DNA from: a virus
Length of the DNA: 32,631 nucleotides
Virus record (IMG/VR): IMGVR_UViG_3300038301_000293
Span: 1 to 32,631 of that record
Strand: one strand, 5' to 3'
The notes beneath the pieces were generated by a model. That model saw nothing but the letters and a program-made list of their open reading frames with translations. It did not search any database and had not been told where the DNA came from. This document shows, one piece after another, positions 16,627 through 24,632 of this stretch (positions are counted from its first letter, which is position 1; every line of letters starts with the position of its first letter). The position numbers and the translations under genes are program-made.

Positions 16627-17220
16627 TTAGAAGTGGGCAATATAATTATGAGTGTTTTTATCTCCCCTAACCCAGTTTAAAATAAACTGTGCTCCGATAC
16701 TGCTCACTATTCTGTTCCCAAGTTGTATTATATTATTTTCAAACTCCCACTGTCTCTGGCAACTGCCATTTTCTACGTCTTCTTTAGGCAATGTTTTCAT
16801 CATTACGTCAAGAGTATTTTTCTTACTCTTAGTAAAAATAGCTATATCTCGTCCCTCGCTTCTCATATCCATCCAAAAAATATTGTCGTATTTATCCACA
16901 TACTTAAATAGTAGCTTCCTAAACTTAGAGTTGTCGACACAGCATACAATTCCATCATAATTCATTAACTGTTCTTCCTTCTCTATACGATTGGTAATTG
17001 AGTTAAATCCGTACCTTGCTGACAGTGATTCAGATTTTTCATCCATTATGTCTTCTAATGAAAAATTTTGGTATGATAAGTTTTTATTTTCTACCGTGTC
17101 ATCATCTGCAAAAGTAAATACCATATCATCTGGAAATTGGCCGTGCAATTCTAGATTAAAGAGGTGCTCTGCTAACCAACTTCCTATTCCTCCTGCTCCT
17201 ACTATTAGTACATGTCTCAT
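16627..17220 (-). CDS. ThiF/E1-like adenylyltransferase
   Basis: 197 residues. The nucleotide-binding GAGGIG (8-13), acidic strand end FADDDTVENKNLSYQ (D39-D41, N47, Q51; Tyr replaces the usual Arg before Gln), a Lys at 62, and IVCCVDNSKFRKLL (D96) are the standard E1/MoeB/ThiF adenylation signature. Such enzymes activate the C-terminal glycine of ubiquitin-like proteins with ATP. C154 (NGSCQRQW) is a candidate for thioester formation but is not proven. The protein is short and lacks a CxxC zinc site. Its ATG directly follows the JAB stop (TAA-ATG), and the Gly-Gly-ended partner lies one gene further upstream. Resembles PRTRC-type ThiF proteins in context. Confidence 0.85.
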   Translation of the reverse strand: MRHVLIVGAGGIGSWLAEHLFNLELHGQFPDDMVFTFADDDTVENKNLSYQNFSLEDIMDEKSESLSARYGFNSITNRIEKEEQLMNYDGIVCCVDNSKFRKLLFKYVDKYDNIFWMDMRSEGRDIAIFTKSKKNTLDVMMKTLPKEDVENGSCQRQWEFENNIIQLGNRIVSSIGAQFILNWVRGDKNTHNYIAHF

Positions 17221-17649
17221 TTAATTTGTCTCCAGTTCTATAGGGTCCCAGTTACGGTTAGACTCATTACCATCGTAATAATAGGCCCTAGTTTCCTTAA
17301 ATTTAGGTGAGTGTATAATATATACCCCCGTGTAACCTGCTCCTTGAACATCTGTAACAGAGGGTATTGGCCGGTTATTTGGGTGAGAGTGCATAATTCC
17401 TAAAAAGTCACTTTCTGCGCTCGAAGAAACATGAGTAGTTTTTCTTAACATACTCATAAATTCATTAGGGTCCGGTACATAATGTACTTCTTTGTTCTCT
17501 GTACTTATATTAGTTAGTGGTATAAACTCTTCACACTTCCATGAGTTACCTTGTTTTTTGCCAACCATAGCCCCAACAATTTCGTCGGGGCTACTATTTG
17601 CATAACTTGTCATCTCATAGAGTATGTCTCTTGAAATGCTAAAATTCAT
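17221..17649 (-). CDS. JAB/MPN-type (JAMM) metalloprotease
   Basis: 142 residues from ATG 17649. The catalytic JAMM pattern is complete: HSH-x7-S-x2-D at H87, H89, S97 and D100, plus an upstream Glu (E23 in SPDEIVGAMVG). Known relatives remove ubiquitin-like proteins from targets or trim them to expose Gly-Gly. A TTG 12 bases upstream was rejected: the ATG has a GGTGGA site formed by the last Gly-Gly codons of the previous gene and starts 1 base after its TAA, so translation of protease and ubiquitin-like protein is coupled. It belongs to the E1/JAB/Ub-like trio. Confidence 0.88.
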   Translation of the reverse strand: MNFSISRDILYEMTSYANSSPDEIVGAMVGKKQGNSWKCEEFIPLTNISTENKEVHYVPDPNEFMSMLRKTTHVSSSAESDFLGIMHSHPNNRPIPSVTDVQGAGYTGVYIIHSPKFKETRAYYYDGNESNRNWDPIELETN

Positions 17650-17650
17650 C

Positions 17651-17899
17651 TTATCCACCAACTAACGCGTTAGCCATCATGATTTCTTCCGCATCTATCA
17701 CATCTTCTAAAGTAATTGAGTCAGGTGTTTTATGGTTTCCGTCAATATAAGCCCATCGGCCCGTAGTTTCTGATTCATACTTTATCTTTTCTAGGGCTGC
17801 AACAGGTATTCCAGACCACTCGTCGTGCCCATTAGTTGACACAATTTTTATTGTAACCTCTGATAACTCGCTTGAAATGTTATTTTTGTTTTCGTTCAT
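17651..17899 (-). CDS. Ubiquitin-like (beta-grasp) small protein ending in Gly-Gly
   Basis: 82 residues ending ANALVGG, so a free diglycine (81-82) is present from the start. The order fits a beta-grasp fold: strands at EVTIKIVSTNG and GIPVAALEKIKYESETTGRW, a YIDGN turn, then ITLEDVIDAEEIMMA. The end resembles the PRTRC protein C pattern (xPExVxxxYxxxYPELxxAxVxG), from memory. It lies directly upstream of a JAMM protease and an E1-like enzyme, the usual partners of a ubiquitin-like modifier. Fold assignment is inferred from length, C-terminus and neighbours. Confidence 0.6.
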   Translation of the reverse strand: MNENKNNISSELSEVTIKIVSTNGHDEWSGIPVAALEKIKYESETTGRWAYIDGNHKTPDSITLEDVIDAEEIMMANALVGG

Positions 17900-17921
17900 A
17901 TTTTCTTACCGTGATTATTTG

Positions 17922-19997
17922 TTATAATGTGTTAATAGCACTTGCGACCAAAGCGTCGTTGTGAAGTGCGTATATTCTATTTACTAATTTATCCATGCCT
18001 ACCTGGCTGGATGACTTATCCACAATACAAATATACCTTCCTTCCGGGAAAGAATATACTCCACATTGAGGATCGTTAGTATCTATTTGTTCCTTACCTC
18101 CAGTGTCTATGAAGTATTTTCTCAAAGACCCTTTTATAAGGTACCCAGTTTTAGAAGAACCGTCGCCCATGGTAACTGTCTCTTCTTCGATGTTGAATGT
18201 TTTTTCTGTGTCAGTTAAAAGTTCCTTACTCTTCTCTATAGCATCTACATAAGCTTTCTTACCAGAAGAAATAATTCCTTTTATACTGTCAACTTCCACG
18301 CCCTCTACAGACTTACCGTCAAGAAGCGTGTTCACCACATCCATCATGGATCCTTTTCTAGATAATCCTATGACTTTCTGAGTATTTTTTACTCTATAAG
18401 ACTCATCGTTTATCACGAGGTAGTTTATATTCTTTCTTCTTTCCAGAGGTAACTTTAAAGCTACCGTGATATTATCAAACTCATCACGAACATTTATATC
18501 AACACCTACTTGAAGATAAGTATGTATTTTTAGGGAACATTTACTAACAGAGGCTATAAAATAGTCAAAGTCTGCTTGGTTAGTAAAACACAAACCCCTC
18601 TCTAGTACAGACTCCACCTCATCAGAATTTATTCTTTTATTATTTACATAAATTCTTGTGGCCGTAAAACCGAGGGTATTGGTACTAACTCTTTTCTCCA
18701 CTTTAAATGAGACCTCCCCTACATTTCCGATTCCTTCTGAATCAGAGACGTATGATAAAAATATAGGCAAAGCTTGGTCAAAGTTTACATCGTCTAAACT
18801 ATATGCACGAGATAGCGTATTCAGGATTTTATAAGTTAAGTTTGGTATATCTGACCTTAAGACTTGTCCTTCGTACTCTATTTTTTCATCTGAGTAGGTA
18901 ACTCCATTCAGTTTAAGGGACTTTCCTGGTGTTAATAAAGTCTGTAACCTCTTTTCTATTTTTTCTCGGAGTTTGTTTTTAGCTTTAGACTTGGCTTCTT
19001 TTCTAGCAGAGCGTTGTAGTTCTCTCTTAGTAAGGATGTTCAAAGAATTGTTATCTAGAAATTCAACATAATCACCATTTTTCCCGAGAAGATAGTTGCT
19101 TAATACTACCCTATTTGGCAAAGTAGGCTCAGGATCAGTAAAAATTAGATTACCTAGAGGTACCATTCTTTTTTCATTTCTACCTGAGTAGTGTAAATGA
19201 GTACCAGAACCCAAGTAGTATACCCTACCCACGTCTACATAGTCATAAGACGGGTCAGAGTGAGGCACAAGTCTAAAGAACGAGTTATATCTCGTACCAT
19301 AACCGTACGTAGAAGAGTAATAAGAAACATACCCTCTAAAATTATCTAGCTCCAATACGTGAGCTATGAAATATAGGTTGGGGTTACTATTTAGAAGTCT
19401 AGTTGTCTTTTCACTCGGAGCAGTTGTTGTTAACTTTCCTCCTTTAAAAAAAGATCCTAATAGTTTATCAATATCTTCTTTTTCCACAGGTATGTGCGTC
19501 GAGTCCCAAGCAGTTTTTAAGTTACGTTCGTACTCTACCCTAAAATCACTTACATTTTTAAACACTTTATTTAAAATATCAGGAAAGGACGTATTAGTAA
19601 GAATATGTGATATCACATAAAGAGCTTCAAAATCCGAGTCTTTTATGTTTTCAAAGTAAATATCTGTACCGTACGAAGGAGAAAATTTAAAAAATTCTGT
19701 CTTATCGCCCCAATGTCTATATTGCCCATCTTCTACAAAGTAGTTGTGCGTTGTTTTTTGTATATCAACACTTGATCCATACCCGGAGGACACAATAACT
19801 GATGACCCCTTTACCTGGTATTTTAAGGCATTTAAAACAGTACTTACCTTACTTTCATCCCCATCACCCTTAAACATCTCAATTGTTTTGTTCTGTAAGT
19901 TACTTACTTTAGAGTTTATATCCTCTATATTTTTGTCAGTAAGATTTAGTTCATACAACCCGTTAATAGCGGGTAGTAAGTGTTGTGTTGTATTCAT
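17922..19997 (-). CDS. Large protein of unknown function beside the ubiquitin-like cassette
   Basis: 691 residues, not recognised. The start is ATG 19997 with AAAGGAAAC just upstream; a TTG eight codons earlier is rejected. The middle (about 225-265) is Tyr-rich (YVSYYSSTYGYGTRYNSFF). A basic, probably coiled segment follows near 345-375 (SARKEAKSKAKNKLREKIEK). No transmembrane segment, signal peptide or known catalytic motif was seen. The gene lies 16 bases after the OB-like gene and 22 bases before the ubiquitin-like gene in one run of genes, so it may be target, scaffold or effector of the E1/JAB module (inference). Confidence 0.75.
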   Translation of the reverse strand: MNTTQHLLPAINGLYELNLTDKNIEDINSKVSNLQNKTIEMFKGDGDESKVSTVLNALKYQVKGSSVIVSSGYGSSVDIQKTTHNYFVEDGQYRHWGDKTEFFKFSPSYGTDIYFENIKDSDFEALYVISHILTNTSFPDILNKVFKNVSDFRVEYERNLKTAWDSTHIPVEKEDIDKLLGSFFKGGKLTTTAPSEKTTRLLNSNPNLYFIAHVLELDNFRGYVSYYSSTYGYGTRYNSFFRLVPHSDPSYDYVDVGRVYYLGSGTHLHYSGRNEKRMVPLGNLIFTDPEPTLPNRVVLSNYLLGKNGDYVEFLDNNSLNILTKRELQRSARKEAKSKAKNKLREKIEKRLQTLLTPGKSLKLNGVTYSDEKIEYEGQVLRSDIPNLTYKILNTLSRAYSLDDVNFDQALPIFLSYVSDSEGIGNVGEVSFKVEKRVSTNTLGFTATRIYVNNKRINSDEVESVLERGLCFTNQADFDYFIASVSKCSLKIHTYLQVGVDINVRDEFDNITVALKLPLERRKNINYLVINDESYRVKNTQKVIGLSRKGSMMDVVNTLLDGKSVEGVEVDSIKGIISSGKKAYVDAIEKSKELLTDTEKTFNIEEETVTMGDGSSKTGYLIKGSLRKYFIDTGGKEQIDTNDPQCGVYSFPEGRYICIVDKSSSQVGMDKLVNRIYALHNDALVASAINTL

Positions 19998-20013
19998 TTT
20001 GTTTCCTTTGGTT

Positions 20014-20409
20014 TTACTCAAATAAGCTAGATTTTTCCAAGTTTTCTTCGTCCATTTTACATGATGTCATAACTAAAAAGTTGTCATTATCTGGGTATAC
20101 ATTTACTTCTTTACCAATTAATTCATTTAGATCTGAGATTTTGTAATACCTCATTAATTTAGCTAGGGAGCTGTTTGGCGATATATTACCTTCATGGTTT
20201 AGTGATAGCCAAAGCCCCTGAATTTTCTTATTTCCCTTATTGTCTTCTGTCCATACGTCTGAAATTTGGAAGCTTTTTCCATCTGGCTGGGACACAGAAA
20301 ACCTAATTTTTTCTGATGTTTCACCACGTACGTCTACTTCCACTTTTTCTGCGTTTATAACAGTAACTTTTCTTAGTTGACTTCCTACTTTTAAATTTAA
20401 AAAACTCAT
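20014..20409 (-). CDS. Small beta-rich, possibly OB-fold protein with C-terminal SLFE
   Basis: 131 residues, predicted mostly beta: SQLRKVTVINAEKVEVDVRG, then KIRFSVSQPDG, and LIGKEVNVYPDNDNFLVMTS. The end is acidic and finishes LEKSSLFE. The DUF669 protein at 25882-26313 finishes TGASLFE, so both may bind the same partner through their C-termini. A nucleic-acid-binding role is only a guess from the fold pattern. It starts a transcription unit after a strong terminator, with an A-rich leader and no Shine-Dalgarno site. Confidence 0.65.
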   Translation of the reverse strand: MSFLNLKVGSQLRKVTVINAEKVEVDVRGETSEKIRFSVSQPDGKSFQISDVWTEDNKGNKKIQGLWLSLNHEGNISPNSSLAKLMRYYKISDLNELIGKEVNVYPDNDNFLVMTSCKMDEENLEKSSLFE

Positions 20410-20474
20410 ATGTTTTCTTTTTGATTTATTGTTTATCTTATTATTGCTATTATTAGTGTGTGTTTGATAAACAA

Positions 20475-20528
20475 AAATGGCCTATAAAAATTTATAGGCC
20501 ATTTCATAGTAAGTCGCATACTTACTAT
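20475..20528 (-). terminator. Double hairpin and U-tract after the ribonucleotide reductase gene
   Basis: On the - strand a 9-bp hairpin (ATAGTAAGT, 20506-20514 with 20520-20528) is followed by a long hairpin (14 complementary bases, 20475-20488 with 20491-20504, AAATGGCCTATAAA) and then TTTTTGTTTATC. The second is a strong intrinsic terminator for the dUTPase/reductase transcript. The first may protect the 3' end. Confidence 0.9.
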
Positions 20529-20547
20529 ATTATTCTTATACCATATA

Positions 20548-23529
20548 TTATATTATTTCACAGGTGTCATTGTTGCAAAATTTTTCTACATTAGCTTCTT
20601 CATCCTTCACGGTTCCAAAGCTTAATTTACTTAGACTTTGCGTCATTTTATTGTAGGTATCTTCGTCTATTGATTCATATGGCATCTGAGCGTATGCACC
20701 AATCTTCGTACGGGGAAGAAAGGAAACCGACTTTAGTTTGTACTGATAGTGCTCTAATGCCCTTTCAATGTCGTGGCCCTCAGTTTCAGGGTTAAATGTT
20801 ACTGTCACTGACACCGCGTTATCTGCCCAGTTCTCTGACATAAAAGCTGCTAATTCTAGTTGCTCCCACATCGTCACTTCATTTAGTGGGCGTATACCGC
20901 TTCCGACGTCTACCGGTATCTCTACCACTGACGTGGATTCTTCTTGCCCTACTGCGGGCTCTACTGTGTAACCTGCTTTTTCTAAAGGGCTTAGCAGCTG
21001 ACTATGATTACCTATTCTCATACGCCTTATATAAAAACGTGACTCAGGGTAATGTATACCAGGAGTACTACCATTTAGTAAACTGATACTTCCGCTTGGT
21101 TTGTTAGTTGTTATTCGTATACTTCGGGGTATAGCTAACCAATTAGAGTATATTTTATCATACTCTTTTAAAGCATCATACCCATCGTTCAACCACTCTC
21201 TTAGAGTAGGTAAATTCTGGTTTGTTAAGAATTGCGCAATACCACTCACACTGGTACCTACTCTCCTATTTCTTAGCATGACTGCATTAGTCTGTGGCCA
21301 ATGAGTGTTTAAAAGTGTCACAGTTTTACTGTATAGATAAGCGTACTTTAAAGATTTTATAAAGTCTTCTTTAGATTCATGTTTGTCAGGGAAGACCTCA
21401 CATAAATTACATTGAAAAGTTAAAGAATTTCCAAAAACACCCATTCCCGTAAGGGGCTCGTAAAAACAAAATGTAGGATGGGTACCCGGTAACTCCTCAA
21501 TAGATCTAATAGACTGGTGTTTTTTATTACTTACAGGCTTTGAATCTTTATATGCGTTGTTCTCTGAATACCCAGTGCCAAAATTTCTTATCTTTTTTAA
21601 TCGCGTGGGGATAGATTTACAGTCATGAGAGTGAATTCTGAGCCCCCATAAAGCATAGTTTCGAATTCCCTTATTTGTTTTAAATCCTTTAGGGGAGCAT
21701 TCAAATGCGGCAGTGTAATTAATTCCAACACGCCGTAAAAGAACTTGCATGTCCTTCATTTGTAGCTCCTTACCATATAAAACATAGTGCTCAGTATATT
21801 TATTTTTAAGAACTGTGCCATCAGTCTCTATGTACCCTGCTGTAAACTCTAATATTGATTTCTTATCCATAGTAAAAACAAAATCAGGAAGCCCTTTCAT
21901 TTTACGTAAATCAGTGGACTTATCAACGTCCAGAACAGATTTTAAATATAGCCTGTTTATGGGGTCTTTACACTCTTTCTTTATTTGAGGCTTTCCCCAC
22001 TTTCCTTTTACATTAAGATTCTTTAATTTAACCTTATCTCCACATAAAGTTACTATGGGGTTTTCTTTATAAACACAACCATCACCTGCCATTAAACCGT
22101 ACTCAAAGGCATTAGGATAATACTCCCCCTCAATACCGCCTAAAGTGAAATCAGGAAGTCTGTAACCCTTTCTAAGCTCTGAGGCTTTTACAGTTTTAAA
22201 CTTAACACTGCCAGAGGGTAAAGCACTAAATCTATGGTAGTCCGTCGTTTCAAGAACTGACCCATCAGTCATAGTAATTCTTAAAAGCTTAGACGACGTA
22301 GAAGTTTTAAAAGGTGTAACTTTGGACCAATTTTCCCCGTTCCATATCTCTACTTCTTTACCAACAATGTTTTTAATTTTTGCATTACCGCTTTTTAATT
22401 GTAAGCGAGTGTCACCTGCTACGCATTTTTCTGCGCTCTCTAAGAATATCTCACCACATGGATTTGTGGCTTGTGTTCTGTCATCTTTTTGTAATCCATT
22501 AGATGTATCTCCCATCCTCTTATTATTATGTGCATTTTCTAACCACAACAACCCAGGCTCTCCATTAATACGAATGCTCTCAGCTATATCTTTGTAGTCC
22601 ATACCTAGTGTAGCATTTACACTATTATTAGATGACCAACCGTAGTCAACTCTTCCGGGATTCACTTCGTAGTTTTTTAAGTTTAAAAACTCTTCTGAAG
22701 TATCACCTGCTATTAAGATAGCTGACCTTCTTGTATTTCCCGCAACAACTACTTTTCCCGTAAGATTGAATATATCGGCTATAGTGGTTTGCGTAATTAA
22801 ACTGCCGACATTTTTATCTAATGTTTTACATACTGCAGAATGAAATTCTTTTAAAGGTGCGCTACCTGAAGCAGTCCCACCAAACGTTTTAATAGGAGAG
22901 CCTGCAGGACGAATTAATGAGTAATCCATAATAGGAGTTTTATTTTTACCAAAATAGGCCCCAATGACCAGTCCTAGTGACTCAACCCACCCTTCTCTTG
23001 TGTCTGGTATAACAAAAATCTCTTCTTCTTTAGACGGTTCTCGTACATCTATGGTACCTGCCCCCTTTAGATCTACCCCCATTCCCACACCAAGCATTAA
23101 CATATCTTTAGCAAACATGAATGGGTAAGAGGGGTCCTTAGCTATATTTTCAGTACTGACAAAACAGCAATTGAACAAGGCGGGCGTCAAACGCTTTTTA
23201 CTTATAATGTCCGACCCTTGTGCAAATAAACCTCTACCTGGGGGCAATATTTTCATATGAAACATGCGGTCATACATCTCTTGTGCGGAAAATTGTGACT
23301 TCTGTGGGTTCCATTCTAGCCTGTGCTGTTCAATCCAATCCTTTTGGATGTTGTAGGTTCCCTCAACAACACGTTTTATTGTTTCCCACCATCGCTCATT
23401 TTTGCCGTCGTCCTTTATTCTACTATAGGTTCTGTAGTATACAAGTTCTCCTAAACCGTTAAACCCAAAAGGTGGTTTCTTTCTTTTATACTTAGATATA
23501 AAATTTTCTGATAATGAAAATTTGCTCAT
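20548..23529 (-). CDS. nrdJ: Class II (adenosylcobalamin) ribonucleotide reductase with intein
   Basis: 993 residues; 655 after removing a 338-residue intein (369-706). The reductase part matches monomeric B12-dependent ribonucleoside-triphosphate reductase: FNCCFVSTENI near 119-129, FAKDMLMLGVGMGVDL, NPCGE (thiyl C358, E360), CNLCEVF after the intein, NKPSGSISLLNGSTPGIHYP, and a C-terminal C-x4-C pair (CNNDTC) for redox shuttling. Spacing C358 to the spliced Cys is 11 residues, as between C408 and C419 of the Lactobacillus enzyme. It makes dNTPs for phage replication without a separate small subunit but needs host cobalamin. A GGAGG site sits in the end of the dUTPase gene, whose stop lies 2 bases before the start. 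Confidence 0.93.
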   Translation of the reverse strand: MSKFSLSENFISKYKRKKPPFGFNGLGELVYYRTYSRIKDDGKNERWWETIKRVVEGTYNIQKDWIEQHRLEWNPQKSQFSAQEMYDRMFHMKILPPGRGLFAQGSDIISKKRLTPALFNCCFVSTENIAKDPSYPFMFAKDMLMLGVGMGVDLKGAGTIDVREPSKEEEIFVIPDTREGWVESLGLVIGAYFGKNKTPIMDYSLIRPAGSPIKTFGGTASGSAPLKEFHSAVCKTLDKNVGSLITQTTIADIFNLTGKVVVAGNTRRSAILIAGDTSEEFLNLKNYEVNPGRVDYGWSSNNSVNATLGMDYKDIAESIRINGEPGLLWLENAHNNKRMGDTSNGLQKDDRTQATNPCGEIFLESAEKCVAGDTRLQLKSGNAKIKNIVGKEVEIWNGENWSKVTPFKTSTSSKLLRITMTDGSVLETTDYHRFSALPSGSVKFKTVKASELRKGYRLPDFTLGGIEGEYYPNAFEYGLMAGDGCVYKENPIVTLCGDKVKLKNLNVKGKWGKPQIKKECKDPINRLYLKSVLDVDKSTDLRKMKGLPDFVFTMDKKSILEFTAGYIETDGTVLKNKYTEHYVLYGKELQMKDMQVLLRRVGINYTAAFECSPKGFKTNKGIRNYALWGLRIHSHDCKSIPTRLKKIRNFGTGYSENNAYKDSKPVSNKKHQSIRSIEELPGTHPTFCFYEPLTGMGVFGNSLTFQCNLCEVFPDKHESKEDFIKSLKYAYLYSKTVTLLNTHWPQTNAVMLRNRRVGTSVSGIAQFLTNQNLPTLREWLNDGYDALKEYDKIYSNWLAIPRSIRITTNKPSGSISLLNGSTPGIHYPESRFYIRRMRIGNHSQLLSPLEKAGYTVEPAVGQEESTSVVEIPVDVGSGIRPLNEVTMWEQLELAAFMSENWADNAVSVTVTFNPETEGHDIERALEHYQYKLKSVSFLPRTKIGAYAQMPYESIDEDTYNKMTQSLSKLSFGTVKDEEANVEKFCNNDTCEII
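21412..22425 (-). other. Intein with LAGLIDADG homing endonuclease in nrdJ
   Basis: The intein covers residues 369-706. Block A is CVAGDTRLQL; block B is TTDYHRF with the expected His; two LAGLIDADG-type helices are EYGLMAGDGCV (476-486) and FTAGYIETDG (562-571). It ends GNSLTFQ before Cys 707. The terminal residue is Gln with Phe before it, rather than the usual His-Asn; Gln-ended inteins are known but uncommon. Boundaries are set because removal gives LESAEK-CNLCEV, the exact reductase spacing. Cys 707 is both the splicing nucleophile and the predicted redox Cys. Confidence 0.9.
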
Positions 23530-23531
23530 AC

Positions 23532-23933
23532 TTAATCCTCCGATAAAGAGTCGTCTTCCTCTAGTTTAAAGTCATGGGTTTTTAAGATTGTTACTTGTGC
23601 TATAGGGTCTCCAGGTAATAATGTTATAGGATAAGCTCCTGTATTTGACATTATTACTGTTACCTCTCCCCTAAAAGAGCTGTCTATAATACCTGCTTTT
23701 ACCGATAAGGTGTGCTCTATAGCAACACTATTTCTATCCCAAATTTTGCCAAAGTATCCATCTGGTATCTCTAAACAGATACCTGTTTTTATTTTTTTTA
23801 CTGTTTGACCTGCCACGACTATTTTTTCACTTACAAATAAACCTAGCTCGGAAGAGTTATCGTGTACTATAGATGGTCCTTTCACTGAACTCCGTAATTT
23901 TTTATATTTTACTATCATTTTTGATTCAGTCAT
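23532..23933 (-). CDS. dUTPase-like protein lacking the C-terminal motif
   Basis: 133 residues. Motif 3 is clear (VKAGIIDSSFRGEVTVIMSN), motif 4 is GDPIAQV and motif 2 is WDRNSVA. Motif 1, normally AGxDL, reads SELGLF with Gly in place of Asp. The protein stops at DDSLSED, exactly where trimeric dUTPases continue with the Gly-rich motif 5 (RGxGGFGSTG). The enzyme normally converts dUTP to dUMP; this form may be weak, use a partner for closure, or have another role. Its last codons contain the ribosome site of nrdJ, so the loss of motif 5 coincides with tight gene packing. Confidence 0.8.
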   Translation of the reverse strand: MTESKMIVKYKKLRSSVKGPSIVHDNSSELGLFVSEKIVVAGQTVKKIKTGICLEIPDGYFGKIWDRNSVAIEHTLSVKAGIIDSSFRGEVTVIMSNTGAYPITLLPGDPIAQVTILKTHDFKLEEDDSLSED

Positions 23934-23946
23934 TTTCTTCTTTTGG

Positions 23947-24174
23947 TTATGTTAAAATCATTATTAATTTAATATTTTTAGTGGGTATCAATATAGTATA
24001 TGGTGTAGGTTCCCCAAATTCTTTTATTATTTCTTCATTAGTGTGTGGCTTTAACATGACAAATGTTTCATTGTAACATACAATATGTCCAACCCCACCA
24101 CCTACTAGTGAGTCATGTACTATCTGCACCACATTTTTCTTTTGAACTATCTCTTCTATAAATCGTAAATCCAT
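23947..24174 (-). CDS. Small unknown protein
   Basis: 75 residues, not recognised. Segments such as FIEEIVQKKNVVQIVHDSLV and GVGHIVCYNETFVMLKPHTN suggest a small mixed alpha/beta fold without membrane segments. It overlaps the recU end by 19 bases and precedes the dUTPase-like gene by 13 bases, so it is co-transcribed with nucleotide and recombination genes. No function can be assigned. Confidence 0.6.
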   Translation of the reverse strand: MDLRFIEEIVQKKNVVQIVHDSLVGGGVGHIVCYNETFVMLKPHTNEEIIKEFGEPTPYTILIPTKNIKLIMILT

Positions 24175-24632
24175 GTGTCTTTATCGGTTAGTAATGTTAA
24201 GTAGTCGTCAGCTTCCACTAACCACTCGTCTTTAAAATCATTATATGGTATGGACTTTCTTCCATCACCATACCAATACTTAGACACCAGTGATATAGGC
24301 GTCACAAATGCACGCTTATGCATTTTTTTAAAATGTATGAGAAAGAACGCTAAACCTCCAAGCTCCTCCACCAATTCTAAGTACATCAATTGGTGTTGTT
24401 TTATGTTTTTTAATGGAAAAGATGTTTTTATCTGAGTTTCTTTCGCATCAAATGCTACAAATCTCCCGTTAGGGGGAACTAATCCTGTGTAGTCTACTGT
24501 ACTAGTTTGTGCAATTAAGCCCTTTCGCGTGTAAAGGATTGGTACAGGTACCTTCAGTATAAGTGCTTTCTTCTTCTTTCTATACTTCCAATTTGCTGCA
24601 TTAGCAGATTTTTCTAGTTCATTAACTTTCAT
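24156..24632 (-). CDS. recU: RecU-type Holliday junction resolvase
   Basis: 158 residues. The catalytic core is visible: STVDYTGLVP with D47, FVAFDAKET (D62, K64, E65), then TSFPLKNIKQHQLMYLELVE and a GGLAFFLIHFKK strand. This is the RecU/PD-(D/E)xK arrangement of Gram-positive-type resolvases that cut four-way DNA junctions. It would resolve recombination intermediates before packaging, acting with the Sak4-like and DUF669 proteins encoded nearby. The start overlaps the end of the glycosyltransferase gene by 11 bases. Stop is TAG. Confidence 0.88.
   Translation of the reverse strand: MKVNELEKSANAANWKYRKKKKALILKVPVPILYTRKGLIAQTSTVDYTGLVPPNGRFVAFDAKETQIKTSFPLKNIKQHQLMYLELVEELGGLAFFLIHFKKMHKRAFVTPISLVSKYWYGDGRKSIPYNDFKDEWLVEADDYLTLLTDKDTWIYDL

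Noticed and set aside
21427-21429. Alternative intein end after Asn 701 (GVFGN before Ser)
   Set aside because: It would leave five extra residues (SLTFQ) before CNLCEV and break the fixed 11-residue spacing between the thiyl Cys and the redox Cys.
22322-22597. + strand frames opposite the reductase, primase and exonuclease genes
   Set aside because: They mirror strongly supported - strand coding sequence and show no recognisable protein features.
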